Shown: one piece after another, positions 6,850 through 18,055 of the stretch
Layout: the number at the start of each line of letters is the position of its first letter
Numbering within the stretch: position 1 is the stretch's first letter
Source: Serratia sp. FDAARGOS_506
GTDB taxonomy: Bacteria > Pseudomonadota > Gammaproteobacteria > Enterobacterales > Enterobacteriaceae
NCBI RefSeq assembly: GCF_003812745.1
Contig: NZ_CP033831.1
Span: forward strand, 4,092,001 to 4,156,000
Length of the DNA stretch: 64,000 nt
Direction: 5' to 3'
The notes under the pieces: model-generated
Told to the model about the DNA's origin: nothing
Database searches by the model: none
What the model saw: only the letters and a program-made list of their open reading frames with translations
Made by a program: the position numbers and the translations under genes

Positions 6850-9192
6850 TTATGTAATTATAAACAACGAGTTATTCGTTACATTCAGCGTTCTGTTGCT
6901 GATATTGGTCACCTCGACATTCACCACTACGCCGTTCGTTTCCGTTTTAAACGCCGTCTTTGAAAACTCTTTAAGCTTATAAGAATTTGACAGTCCCGTC
7001 AGGCTGTTGGACACGCCAACCATGCTGCTGGTGATCGCCGATGCCGAGACGCTGTTGCCGGTAACGCTTTCGCTAAAGGCGGTCACGGTCAGGCTATGCA
7101 CCTTGGGATTGAACACGGACTCTGGCGCTTCGAGGCTGATCTTTTCGTCACTGACAATCTTGATCTGCTGCGGACTGTAAATCGTAATGGTTCCCGCGTT
7201 GACGTTTTGCGTCCAGTTACCGCTATTGATGTTAGTGGTAACGCCGTCTTTGATCGTTTCAGTGACACCGCCTTTGATCTCGCGGGTGACGCCCCCGGTG
7301 ATGTCCTCTTTGTGGCCGCCGGCACCGATCTTAACATCGCGCCCTTTATCCAGGGTCTCGGTCAGTTTTCCGGTGACGTGATGGCTTTCATTCCCATCGA
7401 TATCGCTGGTGCGGTCGCCTGTGATCGTTACCTTGTCGCCGCCGTCTTTAATGTCGAATGTCCGCCCCGCTTTGATCTCCGTAGCGACACCGGCATTGAA
7501 GTAGCCGGTTTCTTTTTGATCCACCGTGGTGGTGCGCTGGCCCTTGTAGTGGAAGGTGGCATTGCCCGTCACTTCGTCTTGCTGTTGCTTGAGGATGGTT
7601 GTCGTCCGGTTACCGTCGATATTGACCTGCTGGTCATTTTCCACCGACACCTTCATGTCCTTTTCGGAATGCAGCTCCACGGCCTCGCTGCCCGCCTTAT
7701 CTTCGAAAAACAGATAGCTGGCGTTGTCCCGACTGCCATCCTTACTGCGAGTCATGAAACCCATTTGCGTGGCCGCCGCCGGCAGCACCCACGGCGGCAT
7801 GCTCGCCTCGTTGTAGACGCGCCCGGTGACAATCGGCCGATCCGGATCGCCATTGATAAAATCCACCACCACTTCATCGCCGACGCGAGGTATTTGTACC
7901 GAACCGAACCCTTGTCCCGCCCAGGCGCTCGAAACCCTTACCCAGCACGAACTGGTATCATCCCCTTTAGCGCGGCGATCCCAGTGAAACTTCACTTTTA
8001 TCCGGCCGTATTTGTCCGTCCAGATATTCTCGCCGGCGGGCCCCACCACCTTGGCCGTTTGCGGGCCATAGGTGCGCGGCCACGGCGTCACCGTCATCGG
8101 ACGAAAAACGGTGGCGGCCGGGATAACCGTAAAATCGATGCGATGAATCGTCTCCCCGTCTTCGCCGCTGGCGTAGCGGTTCTCGGAGAACGTGTAATCG
8201 GCGGCCGTCGTCAGGTATTCGCCGTTATCGCTGAAAAATGGGGCGTTGATCAGGGTAAAGGTATAGCCCGGCGCCACTCCGATCGCCGTTGCGGTGCCGT
8301 GTATCTGTTGATGTTCCACCTGCCAGCGTTCCTGACGCACACGTGCGTAGAACTCCCCATCGCTGTGCTCGACATAGCGCCCCGGCCAATCGTAGACATC
8401 GATGCTGCCCGGCATCGGCGAGGCCGGGTTTTGGCGTGCCTGGAACAGCCAGGCGTTCGGCTTGCGGAAGTCATAGTCGTCCAGACCGTAAATGCCCGGC
8501 GTCACGCTGTCTTCCGGAGCCCATTGCCCGATGCCCTGCTCGAGGGTGCTGCCGCCAGACGGAGTCTGATGGTAAGGTATCGTCTCGTAACCGCTAAACG
8601 GCTGATACTGCCCTGCCGCATCCGTCAGCACCAACGTGTGACGGCCCGCCTCATGGCGAAAGTGGTAAACGATCCCCTCCAGCTCCATGAGGCGGCTGAT
8701 GAAATCGAGGCTGCTCTCCTGATACTGGACACAGTAATCCCACACCCGATAGCGGCCAGTGAGTTTATCCTCTACGTTCACCTGATATTCGCTGAGCAAA
8801 GCACGCACCGTTTGCGGCACCGTCTGGCCCTGGAAGATGCGCAGATTGCGATCCCGTTTCATCGGCCATAGATCTGATTCCACCGTCAGCGTATACACGG
8901 CATAACGCGTGCCACTTAATTCGACGGCGCTGACGGCAACGCGCGTCACCTTGCCATTGATATGGCGATCCGCTGACAGCAGCCCCGTCGGCAGATTCAC
9001 CGTGACCGGTTGCCCCAGCAGCTCGCTGCGATTAATACGGGCATCCCGGCCCAGCAAGGTCAGCGTAAGCGCAAACGGCTCGGACAGGGCTTCACGGCCC
9101 GTCAGCTTCCAAAAAAGCAGACCCTCAACGGGCAATTGGACAGAGATACGGCTGGTCATGAGATAAGCGGCTCCGGTGCAATTGGTTAGCAT
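6850..9192 (-). CDS. vgrG: Type VI secretion system spike protein VgrG (orphan)
   Basis: The roughly 780-residue protein has the gp27-like base (LTGREALSEPFALTLTLLGR, then SLDFISRLMELEGIVYHFRH), the gp5 OB fold (KYGRIKVKFHWDRR, WVRVSSAWAGQGFG, GDEVVVDFINGDPDRPIVTG) and a gp5-type beta-helix rich in DGN/VTG repeats. A C-terminal extension of about 110 residues after IKIVSDEKISLEAPES has many S, T, N and V and no enzyme motif I recognise. VgrG trimers tip the Hcp tube and carry effectors. No hcp, PAAR, DUF4123/EagR adaptor or baseplate gene is near, so it is an orphan spike. The start is ATG at 9192 (GGAAG 8 nt upstream); family homology begins at the ATG at 9159 (MTSRISVQLP), which is an alternative. 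Confidence 0.93.
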   Translation of the reverse strand: MLTNCTGAAYLMTSRISVQLPVEGLLFWKLTGREALSEPFALTLTLLGRDARINRSELLGQPVTVNLPTGLLSADRHINGKVTRVAVSAVELSGTRYAVYTLTVESDLWPMKRDRNLRIFQGQTVPQTVRALLSEYQVNVEDKLTGRYRVWDYCVQYQESSLDFISRLMELEGIVYHFRHEAGRHTLVLTDAAGQYQPFSGYETIPYHQTPSGGSTLEQGIGQWAPEDSVTPGIYGLDDYDFRKPNAWLFQARQNPASPMPGSIDVYDWPGRYVEHSDGEFYARVRQERWQVEHQQIHGTATAIGVAPGYTFTLINAPFFSDNGEYLTTAADYTFSENRYASGEDGETIHRIDFTVIPAATVFRPMTVTPWPRTYGPQTAKVVGPAGENIWTDKYGRIKVKFHWDRRAKGDDTSSCWVRVSSAWAGQGFGSVQIPRVGDEVVVDFINGDPDRPIVTGRVYNEASMPPWVLPAAATQMGFMTRSKDGSRDNASYLFFEDKAGSEAVELHSEKDMKVSVENDQQVNIDGNRTTTILKQQQDEVTGNATFHYKGQRTTTVDQKETGYFNAGVATEIKAGRTFDIKDGGDKVTITGDRTSDIDGNESHHVTGKLTETLDKGRDVKIGAGGHKEDITGGVTREIKGGVTETIKDGVTTNINSGNWTQNVNAGTITIYSPQQIKIVSDEKISLEAPESVFNPKVHSLTVTAFSESVTGNSVSASAITSSMVGVSNSLTGLSNSYKLKEFSKTAFKTETNGVVVNVEVTNISNRTLNVTNNSLFIIT

Positions 9193-9422
9193 CACTTTAA
9201 CTTCCGAGAGAAAAAAAACTCATCGTCAGAACAAAAACACCTTATTTTCAGAGGATTCCTAACAAGCGAGGCATAGACCGTCTCAAGGCAGACCGGATGT
9301 TATTCAGAAAGTTAATGAAACTGGCAGAGGGGGAGCGGTTTGGCGTAAGAGCGGCTCGGCGCGTTCCCCCAACCAGGATTGGATTAGCGCGGCTTGCACA
9401 TAAGGCGTTGGTGCGTGCTCGT

Positions 9423-9456
9423 AAAAAACCCGGAGAGGCGGAAGCCTAATCCGGGT
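9423..9456 (-). terminator. cysB intrinsic terminator
   Basis: The stem ACCCGGA/TCCGGGT encloses an inner GGC-TTCC-GCC hairpin and is followed on the minus strand by TTTTTT, 28 nt after the cysB stop codon. Confidence 0.8.
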
Positions 9457-9483
9457 GTTGTTTAATGACGTCGACGGCAGCGC

Positions 9484-10765
<1,282 letters not shown>

Positions 10766-10795
10766 TAAAAAAACCAGCCGCCGGGGCTGGTTTTT
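10766..10795. terminator. topA terminator, symmetric
   Basis: The stem ACCAGCC/GGCTGGT is flanked by A7 on the left and T5 on the right, so it can stop transcription from either side. It lies 25 nt beyond the topA stop codon. Confidence 0.82.
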
Positions 10796-10819
10796 CATCT
10801 TACACGTAAGGCAACGGCC

Positions 10820-13417
10820 TTACTTCTTGCCTTCAACCCATTTGCCGTCCACGTAGAACGCAGACCAACCGGTCGCCTTGCCGTCTTTTTCAGAGGAGAC
10901 GTACTGCTGCTTGGTTTTACGGCTGAAACGCACCAGCGTTTTATTGCCTTCGGCATCTGCTACCGGCGCATCTGCCAGGTAACGCAGCTTCTCCGGCAGG
11001 CGATCCTTGAAGCGAGCCAGCTCTTCCACCAGCGGCGCGCGGGTCTCGCGCGATTTAGGGAAGGTATTGGCCGCCAGGAACACGCCGGCCGCGCCGTCAC
11101 GCAGCACGAAATAGGCGTCGGACTTCTCGCACGGCAACTCCGGCAGCGGCACCGGATCTTCCTTCGGCGGCGCAACATCGCCGTTGCGCAGGATCTTGCG
11201 GGTGTTTTTGCAGTTCTCGTTGGTGCAGCCCATGTACTTGCCGAAGCGCCCCATTTTCAGGTGCATTTCCGAGCCGCACTTGTCGCATTCCACCACCGGG
11301 CCGTCGTAGCCCTTCAGGCGGAACTCGCCCTCTTCGATCTCATAGCCGTCGCACGCCGGGTTGTTACCGCAAACGTGCAGCTTTCGCTGGTTGTCGATCA
11401 GGTAGCTGTCCATTGCCGTACCGCATTTCTTGCAGCGGCGGCGGGCGCGCAGCGCGTTGGTTTCCGCGTCGTCGCCTTCAAGGATGTTGAGCACTTCCGC
11501 TTCCGGCACCAGATTGATGGTGGTTTTGCAACGCTCCTTCGGCGGCAGCGCGTAGCCGGAACAACCGAGGAACACGCCGGTGCTGGCGGTGCGGATGCCC
11601 ATCTTGCGGCCACAGGTCGGGCAGTCGATGCTGGTCATCACCATCTGGTTAGGCCGCATGCCGCCTTCTTCCGGATCCTTTTCTGCCGTTTCCAGCTGTT
11701 CGCTGAAATCGACGAAGAACTCGTCCAGCACCGCTTTCCACTCGGCCTGGTTGTTGGCGACTTCATCGAGGCCATCTTCCATGCGTGCGGTGAAGTCATA
11801 GTTCATCAGCTCGCGGAAGTTTTCTTCCAGGCGATCGGTCACGATCTCGCCCATTTTCTCGGCATAGAAACGGCGACTTTCCACCCGCACATAGCCGCGA
11901 TCCTGGATAGTCGAAATGATAGAGGCGTAAGTGGACGGGCGGCCGATACCGCGTTTTTCCAGCTCTTTCACCAGCGAGGCTTCGCTGTAGCGCGCCGGTG
12001 GCTTGGTGAAGTGCTGGCTTGGGATCAGTTTCTGCAGATCCAGCTCGCTGCCAATTTCGACGTATGGCAGGGTACGATCTTCATCGCCCTTGCGCAGCGC
12101 CGGCATCACCTTGGTCCAGCCGTCAAAGCGCAACGTGCGGCCCTTGGCGCGCAGCTGATAATCGCCGGCTTTCACCGTCAGCGTGGTCGAATCGTATTGC
12201 GCCGGCGTCATCTGGCAGGCGACGAACTGGCGCCAGATCAGCTGATACAGCTTCTGCGCGTCCGCTTCCATGTCTTTCAACTGCTCGGCGAGCACGTTCA
12301 CGTCCGAAGGGCGGATCGCTTCGTGCGCTTCCTGCGAATTCTCTTTGCTGCTGTACTGATTCGGCGCCTTCGGCAGGTATTTATCGCCGAAATTGTCGCC
12401 GATGTAGCCACGCACCATGTTGAGCGCATCCTGGCTCAGGTTGGTGGAATCGGTACGCATATAAGTGATGTGGCCGGCTTCATACAGCCGTTGCGCCATC
12501 ATCATGGTTTTCTTCACGCCGAAGCTCAGGCGGGTACTGGCGGCCTGTTGCAGCGTAGAGGTAATGAAAGGCGCGCCCGGCTTGCTGCTGGTCGGTTTGT
12601 CTTCGCGATCCAGCACCGTATAGCGGGCTTTTTCCAGCAGCTTGACCGCGGCGTGAGTTTGCTCGCGGTTGACCGGCTTGAACGGTTTGTCGTGCGCGTG
12701 GGTCACTTCCATCTGCAGCGCGGTTTCCCCCTTCGCCAGCAGATCGGCATGCAGCTCCCAGTACTCTTCCGGCACGAAGGCCTTGATGTCGCGCTCGCGC
12801 TCGACCACCAGGCGCACCGCCACAGACTGCACGCGCCCGGCGGACAGGCCGCGGGCAATTTTCTTCCACAGCAGCGGCGAGACCATATAGCCCACCACAC
12901 GGTCCATAAACCGGCGTGCCTGCTGCGCGTTGACGCGGTCAATGTTCAGCTCGCCCGGCTGTTTGAACGCCTGTTGGATCGCGTTTTTGGTGATTTCGTT
13001 AAACACCACGCGGCTAAAGCGTTTGTCATCCCCACCGATCACTTCCCGCAGGTGCCAGGCGATGGCCTCCCCTTCGCGGTCAAGGTCGGTTGCGAGATAA
13101 ATGTGGTCGGCGTTTTCCGCCAACGATTTTAACTCGGCGACTACTTTTTCTTTACCCGGCAGGATTTCATAATGTGCTTTCCAGCCGTGGTAAGGATCGA
13201 CGCCCATGCGATTTACCAGCGCCGCCTTCTCATCTTTTTTAACTTTTTTCTTGGCTTTGTCTTCGGTTGAGTCAGCGCTCTTTTTGCTGGCTGAGCCACT
13301 GGTCGGCAAATCACGGATGTGACCGACGCTGGACTTCACCACGTAGTCACTTCCTAAATATTTATTAATAGTTTTGGCTTTTGCCGGGGACTCAACTATT
13401 ACGAGAGCTTTACCCAT
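10820..13417 (-). CDS. topA: DNA topoisomerase I (type IA)
   Basis: TopA relaxes negative supercoils by passing one strand through a transient break. The 865-residue protein starts with the Toprim motif ([20 protein letters not shown]). The catalytic tyrosine lies in [14 protein letters not shown]. Three C4-type zinc ribbons follow: CPTCGRKMG...[10 protein letters not shown]...C-x5-C and [21 protein letters not shown], before a basic C-terminal domain ending DGKWVEGKK. Length matches E. coli TopA. The gene is monocistronic, with a 426-bp upstream region. Confidence 0.97.
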   Translation of the reverse strand: MGKALVIVESPAKAKTINKYLGSDYVVKSSVGHIRDLPTSGSASKKSADSTEDKAKKKVKKDEKAALVNRMGVDPYHGWKAHYEILPGKEKVVAELKSLAENADHIYLATDLDREGEAIAWHLREVIGGDDKRFSRVVFNEITKNAIQQAFKQPGELNIDRVNAQQARRFMDRVVGYMVSPLLWKKIARGLSAGRVQSVAVRLVVERERDIKAFVPEEYWELHADLLAKGETALQMEVTHAHDKPFKPVNREQTHAAVKLLEKARYTVLDREDKPTSSKPGAPFITSTLQQAASTRLSFGVKKTMMMAQRLYEAGHITYMRTDSTNLSQDALNMVRGYIGDNFGDKYLPKAPNQYSSKENSQEAHEAIRPSDVNVLAEQLKDMEADAQKLYQLIWRQFVACQMTPAQYDSTTLTVKAGDYQLRAKGRTLRFDGWTKVMPALRKGDEDRTLPYVEIGSELDLQKLIPSQHFTKPPARYSEASLVKELEKRGIGRPSTYASIISTIQDRGYVRVESRRFYAEKMGEIVTDRLEENFRELMNYDFTARMEDGLDEVANNQAEWKAVLDEFFVDFSEQLETAEKDPEEGGMRPNQMVMTSIDCPTCGRKMGIRTASTGVFLGCSGYALPPKERCKTTINLVPEAEVLNILEGDDAETNALRARRRCKKCGTAMDSYLIDNQRKLHVCGNNPACDGYEIEEGEFRLKGYDGPVVECDKCGSEMHLKMGRFGKYMGCTNENCKNTRKILRNGDVAPPKEDPVPLPELPCEKSDAYFVLRDGAAGVFLAANTFPKSRETRAPLVEELARFKDRLPEKLRYLADAPVADAEGNKTLVRFSRKTKQQYVSSEKDGKATGWSAFYVDGKWVEGKK

Positions 13418-13843
13418 ATTTACCTTTACCTAATTTATTTCTTCTAAAAAGAAGTCTTTTATCTCGCCGTGCCGCGGCAATTCGTGTCTCTTTTTTTATA
13501 TTGCGGCAGTCTGGCAAGAGATCAACAGATTTTTTTCTTTTGGTTGCCCAACTGCTCAACCTGAACGCAAGTTGTTGATCCTGCCTGCTATTCACCCATG
13601 CCCCAGAAGTATGGCTGTGTGAGTTTTATTCATGGCGTAAACAAAACCTTCCACCTGACGCCGCAAAATCCCACACTGTACCTGATAAAAAGCGTCACGC
13701 AACCTAATTAGCACGGAAAGAGCGATTTCGCCAACCGGCGGCCGCCCATGGCCATCCAGACGGCAAATAAACCTTAGTCGGTTTGCGGATAAAAGCGAAC
13801 CGGCGTTAGAATATGCGCAGAGTTTTTTGTTTGGAGTCTAATA
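13418..13843. other. Divergent topA-yciN promoter region
   Basis: The 426-bp stretch has no gene. It must hold the topA promoters (minus strand; several exist in E. coli, including heat-shock ones) and the yciN promoter. For yciN, a TAGAAT -10-like hexamer lies at 13807-13812 with TTTGCG about 19 nt upstream, a weak pair. Nothing else stands out. Confidence 0.4.
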
Positions 13844-14095
13844 ATGCGCACGAATACTACACCTATCGGCCGCGAGGCCCTGCTGGTAGAAGCAAATAAC
13901 ATCATCCGCCAACATGAAGATTATCTGCACGGCATGATCGCCACCGATGTTGAACAAAAAAGCGGCGTTTTAGTTTTCCGCGGCGAATACTTTTTAGATG
14001 CCGACGGATTGCCCACCGCCAAAACCACCGCCGTATTTAATATGTTTAAACATTTGGCCCATCTGCTTTCGGAAAAATACCACCTGGTCGATTGA
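13844..14095 (+). CDS. yciN: Conserved small protein YciN (DUF2498)
   Basis: The 83-residue protein matches E. coli YciN closely over its full length, with the shared C-terminus [20 protein letters not shown]. It is cytoplasmic, has no membrane segment and its function is unknown. It sits between topA and sohB as in E. coli, with GGAG-type spacing before the ATG. Confidence 0.92.
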   Translation: MRTNTTPIGREALLVEANNIIRQHEDYLHGMIATDVEQKSGVLVFRGEYFLDADGLPTAKTTAVFNMFKHLAHLLSEKYHLVD

Positions 14096-14103
14096 GAAAA
14101 GAA

Positions 14104-14130
14104 AACGGGGGCGAATGGCCCCCGTTAATT
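14104..14130. terminator. Hairpin between yciN and sohB
   Basis: A perfect 9-bp stem AACGGGGGC/GCCCCCGTT lies in the 51-bp gap between the convergent genes. Only TTAATT follows on the plus strand, so its strength is uncertain. Confidence 0.6.
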
Positions 14131-14146
14131 CATGCTATCGCCGCCG

Positions 14147-15193
14147 TTACAGCAGCGGCTTTTCCCCACGCTGCCACCAGCGCAACAACAACCGATCGAC
14201 GCTTTCCGCCGCGCTGCCGGTGAAACGATCCATCAGGCGCTTGCGGCGTGTATAGCGCACGGCAATCACGTCATGGTTATCCAGCTCGGCGATCAGCAAA
14301 TCATCGCTGGTGCCGATGGCGTCGACCAGGCCCTTCTCTTTCGCCTGTGAACCGAACCAGTGCTCGCCGGTGGCGACGCTGTCGATGTCCAGCGACGGGC
14401 GCTGCTCATGTACGAAGCGCTTGAACAGCTCATGCGTTTCGTTCAGATCTTCGCGGAACTTCTCGCGCCCCTGTTCGGTGTTTTCCCCGAACAGCGTCAG
14501 CGTGCGTTTGAACTGCCCGGCGGTGTGCAGCTCCACGTCGATGTCGTTCTTTTTCAGCAGGCGGTGGAAGTTCGGGATCTGCGCCACCACGCCGATGGAG
14601 CCGATGATGGCGAACGGCGCCGCCACAATACGATCCGCGACGCAGGCCATCATGTAACCACCGCTAGCCGCCACTTTATCCACCGCTACCGTCAGGCGAA
14701 TACCGCCTTTGCGCAGACGCTCCAACTGCGAGGCAGCCAGGCCGTAGCCGTGCACCACCCCGCCAGGGCTTTCCAGGCGCAGCAGAACTTCATCCTGCGC
14801 CGACGCTACTGCCAGCACCGCCGAGATCTCTTCGCGCAGCGACGTTACCTCGTGCGCGTCCATGCTGCCTTTGAAGTCCAGCACGTACAGGCATGGCTTG
14901 CTCACTTCTACCGCCCCGGACTTGGCGCGCTGCTTCTTCAGCTTTTCGTCGGCCTTGGTCTGCTTCTTGAACTGTTTCAGCCACACCTTCTGCTCGGCGG
15001 TATCCATGCGCGCCAAACGCATATCACGCTGCATCTCACGATACTGCTCACCGAGATCGGTCAGCTGCAGCTCCCCTTTCTGGCGGTTCTTGCGTTGCCC
15101 CAAACTGACTGCCAGTATGGCCAACGCGGCGATGGCAAGCACCACCGTGGCGACCTTGGCCAGAAACAGGCCATAAACAGATATAAACTCCAC
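14147..15193 (-). CDS. sohB: Inner-membrane serine protease SohB (peptidase family S49)
   Basis: SohB is a signal-peptide-peptidase-like protease facing the periplasm. The 348-residue protein has an N-terminal membrane segment (about residues 8-30, FLAKVATVVLAIAALAILAV), a charged linker and the S49 core. The core shows ESPGGVVHGYG, the nucleophile serine in KVAASGGYMMAC and the catalytic lysine in AGQFKRTLTLFG. Length matches E. coli SohB. The start at 15193 (MEFISVYGLF) is the family start. Confidence 0.94.
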   Translation of the reverse strand: MEFISVYGLFLAKVATVVLAIAALAILAVSLGQRKNRQKGELQLTDLGEQYREMQRDMRLARMDTAEQKVWLKQFKKQTKADEKLKKQRAKSGAVEVSKPCLYVLDFKGSMDAHEVTSLREEISAVLAVASAQDEVLLRLESPGGVVHGYGLAASQLERLRKGGIRLTVAVDKVAASGGYMMACVADRIVAAPFAIIGSIGVVAQIPNFHRLLKKNDIDVELHTAGQFKRTLTLFGENTEQGREKFREDLNETHELFKRFVHEQRPSLDIDSVATGEHWFGSQAKEKGLVDAIGTSDDLLIAELDNHDVIAVRYTRRKRLMDRFTGSAAESVDRLLLRWWQRGEKPLL

Positions 15194-15552
15194 AGATTCC
15201 GCCTTTATTTACAGGTTGTTAGTATGCTTCTCTCCATTTTAGCCAACCGCAGCGGCTGCTGTCGCGGCTAAATGAAAATTCATTGCGCCCGGAGCATCAC
15301 TATGGGGACGATTTGCGGCCGAACCAAGCTGCCGCTGCCGCGCTTTTGTTACAAAAGAATGCCATTTCAGCCTGCTACGCATTGAAAATGCCCACGGATT
15401 AAGGCATATAACACCCATTATTCATCAATACGATGAGACGGATTCGCTGCGCGGCCCGCAGACGGTCGAGCCTTCGCTCCCGCTCCGGCCGCGCGTTTCA
15501 CCCTTGCTCCCCGATATTCGCGGGAGAACAGCTACCCAGGCGAGGATTTATC
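15194..15552. other. Divergent sohB-yciK upstream region
   Basis: The 359-bp stretch has no supported gene, although the yciK frame stays open back to 15433. GC-rich inverted sequences lie around 15445-15510. No cobalamin riboswitch (B12 box) was seen upstream of the yciK-btuR pair, so B12 control by that route is not supported. Confidence 0.4.
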
Positions 15553-16314
15553 GTGCATTACCAACCCAAACAAGATCTGCTCGAACAACGTATCATCTTG
15601 GTCACCGGCGCCGGCGACGGCATCGGCCGCGAAGCGGCGCTGACCTACGCACGCTTCGGCGCTCAGCTGGTATTGCTGGGGCGCACAGAGAGCAAACTGT
15701 TGGCGGTACAACAAGAGATCGCGGCCCAGGGCGGCGCACCGGCCCTGGTGGTGACGCTGGATTTGCTGCACGCCACGCAGGACCAATGCCGACAGATAGC
15801 CGATGATCTGGCCGGCCAGATCCCCCGCCTTGACGGCGTGCTGCACAACGCCGGCCTGCTCGGCGACATCGCGCCGATGGCCGACCTGTCGATGACCATG
15901 TGGCAAGAGGTGATGCAGGTTAACGTCAACGCCACCTTTATGCTGACTCAGGCGCTGCTGCCGCTGCTGCTGAAATCCCACGCCGGTTCACTGGTGTTCA
16001 CCAGCTCCAGCGTCGGGCGCACCGGCCGCGCAGACTGGGGCGCCTATGCGGTGTCGAAGTTCGCCACCGAAGGCATGATGCAGGTGTTGGCCGACGAGTA
16101 CAAAAATCGCAATCTGCGGGTGAACTGCATCAATCCGGGTGGCACCCGTACCAAAATGCGCGCATCTGCCTTCCCCCACGAGGACAAGAACAAGCTGAAA
16201 ACCCCAGCCGATATCATGCCGCTATACCTTTATCTGATGGGTGAAGACAGCCGCCGCAAGACCGGCATGAGCTTCGACGCACAGCCGAACCGTAAACCCG
16301 GCGCGGCCGAATAA
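15553..16314 (+). CDS. yciK: Short-chain dehydrogenase/reductase YciK
   Basis: The 253-residue SDR has the nucleotide-binding TGAGDGIGRE at its N-terminus, HNAG, and the catalytic set in FTSSSVGRTG (Ser) and AYAVSKFA (Tyr-x3-Lys). The substrate is unknown. A GTG at 15553 (VHYQPKQDLLEQ) is chosen as start: GAGGA lies 6 nt upstream and E. coli YciK begins MHYQPKQDLL. The 40 codons open before it are not conserved. It ends 11 nt before btuR and is probably co-transcribed with it, as in E. coli. Confidence 0.93.
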   Translation: MHYQPKQDLLEQRIILVTGAGDGIGREAALTYARFGAQLVLLGRTESKLLAVQQEIAAQGGAPALVVTLDLLHATQDQCRQIADDLAGQIPRLDGVLHNAGLLGDIAPMADLSMTMWQEVMQVNVNATFMLTQALLPLLLKSHAGSLVFTSSSVGRTGRADWGAYAVSKFATEGMMQVLADEYKNRNLRVNCINPGGTRTKMRASAFPHEDKNKLKTPADIMPLYLYLMGEDSRRKTGMSFDAQPNRKPGAAE

Positions 16315-16325
16315 GGAGCGTTTTC

Positions 16326-16916
16326 ATGGCGGAAGATCGTCATCAACAGCGCCAGCAGCGCCTGAAAGAACAGGTCGATGCGCGCATCGCCGCGGCGCAG
16401 GACACGCGCGGCCTGCTGCTGGTATTTACCGGCAACGGCAAAGGTAAAACCACCGCCGCCTTCGGCACCGTCACCCGGGCGGTTGGCCACGGCATGCGCG
16501 CCGGGGTGATCCAATTCATCAAGGGCGAATGGCCCAACGGCGAAAAGAATCTGCTGCAGCAACACGGCGTTGAGTTTCAGGTGATGGCTACCGGCTTCAC
16601 CTGGGAGACGCAGAATAAAGCCGGCGATACCGCCGCCTGCCAGGCGGTGTGGCAGCACGGTAAACGCATGCTGGCCGACAACAGCCTGGATCTGGTGCTG
16701 TTGGACGAAGTGACCTACATGCTGACCTACGGCTATCTGGAACTGGAAGAACTCAAGGCAGCGTTACTGCAGCGCCCTGCGCACCAAACGGTGATCCTGA
16801 CCGGCCGCGGTTGTCATCGCGATCTGTTGGAACTGGCGGATACGGTTACCGAGATGCGGCCGGTGAAACACGCGTTCGATGCTGGCTTGAAAGCACAGCA
16901 GGGGATCGATTGGTAA
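16326..16916 (+). CDS. btuR: Cob(I)alamin adenosyltransferase
   Basis: BtuR (CobO/CobA type) transfers adenosyl from ATP to cob(I)alamin, completing coenzyme B12. The 196-residue protein has the P-loop GNGKGKTTAAFG at about residue 36, QFIKGEW, and DLVLLDEVTYML as the Walker-B-like region. The length is that of E. coli BtuR. The start ATG at 16326 follows AAGGAG. It is the second gene of the yciK-btuR unit. Confidence 0.95.
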   Translation: MAEDRHQQRQQRLKEQVDARIAAAQDTRGLLLVFTGNGKGKTTAAFGTVTRAVGHGMRAGVIQFIKGEWPNGEKNLLQQHGVEFQVMATGFTWETQNKAGDTAACQAVWQHGKRMLADNSLDLVLLDEVTYMLTYGYLELEELKAALLQRPAHQTVILTGRGCHRDLLELADTVTEMRPVKHAFDAGLKAQQGIDW

Positions 16917-16917
16917 C

Positions 16918-16947
16918 AAAAAGTTCTGGCCCCGAACGGGGCCAGAA
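16918..16947. terminator. rluB terminator (btuR-rluB intergenic)
   Basis: A perfect 10-bp stem TTCTGGCCCC/GGGGCCAGAA with a GAAC loop is followed on the minus strand by TTTTT, so it ends rluB transcripts and perhaps also btuR. Confidence 0.85.
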
Positions 16948-16954
16948 TGAGAGG

Positions 16955-17860
16955 TTAGCTGCGTTTGCTTGGCTTGCTCGGTTTACCCGGCTTGCTGCCG
17001 GGCGCACTGCGGCGACCACTGCCGGCCACCTGCGAGTGGCGCTTGACCGCGCGGCGGATCTGGTTAGCCTTCACGCGGCGGCGCTCACGCTCCACCGGCA
17101 TTTTGCTGACCGTTTCCGGTTTCAATTCCACCAGCTCGCGCAGGTAGTTGATAGCCGGCAGATCCAGCTCAGCCCAACCGCCGCGCGGCAAGCCTTTCGG
17201 CAGATCGATGTCGCCGTAGCGCACACGGATCAGGCGGCTCACCTGCACGCCCACCGCTTCCCACAGGCGACGCACTTCACGGTTGCGGCCTTCGGTCAGG
17301 GTCACGTTGTACCACTGGTTGAGGCCTTCACCACCCTGGAAGCTGATGGTGCGGAAGGCGGCCGGGCCGTCTTCCAACTGCACGCCTTTGCTCAGCAGCT
17401 TCACTTTCGCATCGTCGACCTGACCGAACACGCGCACCGCGTACTCGCGCTCCACTTCACGGCTCGGGTGCATCAGACGGTTGGCCAGCTCGCCATCGGT
17501 GGTAAACAGCAGCAGACCGGAGGTGTTGACGTCCAGGCGCCCTACCGCCACCCAGCGTGAACCGCGCAGCTTTGGCAGACGATCGAACACCGTCGGGCGG
17601 CCTTCAGGATCGCTGCGGGTACACAGCTCGCCTTCCGGTTTGTAGTAAGCCAACACCCGGCAAACCACCTCTTCGGATTCTTTGATCGACAGAACATGGC
17701 CGTCCAGACGAATTTTCATCGCCGGCGTCACTTCAACGCGATCGCCCAACTTGGCGACCTTGCCGTCGACGCTGACGCGCCCGGCTTCAATCATGGTTTC
17801 GATTTCACGACGCGAGCCATGCCCGGCGCGCGCTAAAACTTTCTGTAACTTTTCGCTCAT
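16955..17860 (-). CDS. rluB: 23S rRNA pseudouridine(2605) synthase
   Basis: RluB modifies U2605 in the peptidyl-transferase centre of 23S rRNA. The 301-residue protein has an N-terminal S4 domain ([20 protein letters not shown]...GRVSVDG) and the RsuA-type catalytic motif [17 protein letters not shown] with the essential aspartate. The motif [18 protein letters not shown] follows. The basic tail ([21 protein letters not shown]) ends in [10 protein letters not shown] repeats. The start at 17860 has GAGG 7 nt upstream; longer in-frame starts are unconserved. Confidence 0.95.
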   Translation of the reverse strand: MSEKLQKVLARAGHGSRREIETMIEAGRVSVDGKVAKLGDRVEVTPAMKIRLDGHVLSIKESEEVVCRVLAYYKPEGELCTRSDPEGRPTVFDRLPKLRGSRWVAVGRLDVNTSGLLLFTTDGELANRLMHPSREVEREYAVRVFGQVDDAKVKLLSKGVQLEDGPAAFRTISFQGGEGLNQWYNVTLTEGRNREVRRLWEAVGVQVSRLIRVRYGDIDLPKGLPRGGWAELDLPAINYLRELVELKPETVSKMPVERERRRVKANQIRRAVKRHSQVAGSGRRSAPGSKPGKPSKPSKRS

Positions 17861-18055
17861 TGAGCAACCTCTAATGTCGCCTTCACAGGCGTCGGGGGGA
17901 TAACCGCCGCGGCCAAGCACCACAACGGTAATAATACGTTTATCAGGATCGAACCGCGCATTATACAGGCTTTCTAAGGTGTTGAAACCCACTTTATCGG
18001 AGGGTTTCGGCCACCGCATCTCCTGTCTGCGTTATGTTGGTACAGCGCTCGACGA

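Noticed and set aside
7096-8871. 591-codon plus-strand frame inside vgrG
   Set aside because: It is antisense to a clear VgrG; composition and lack of a start signal argue against a gene.
11261-13132. 623-codon plus-strand open frame
   Set aside because: It is fully antisense to topA and has no recognisable domain.
15194-15552. Cobalamin riboswitch upstream of the yciK-btuR pair
   Set aside because: No B12 box or matching secondary structure could be found.
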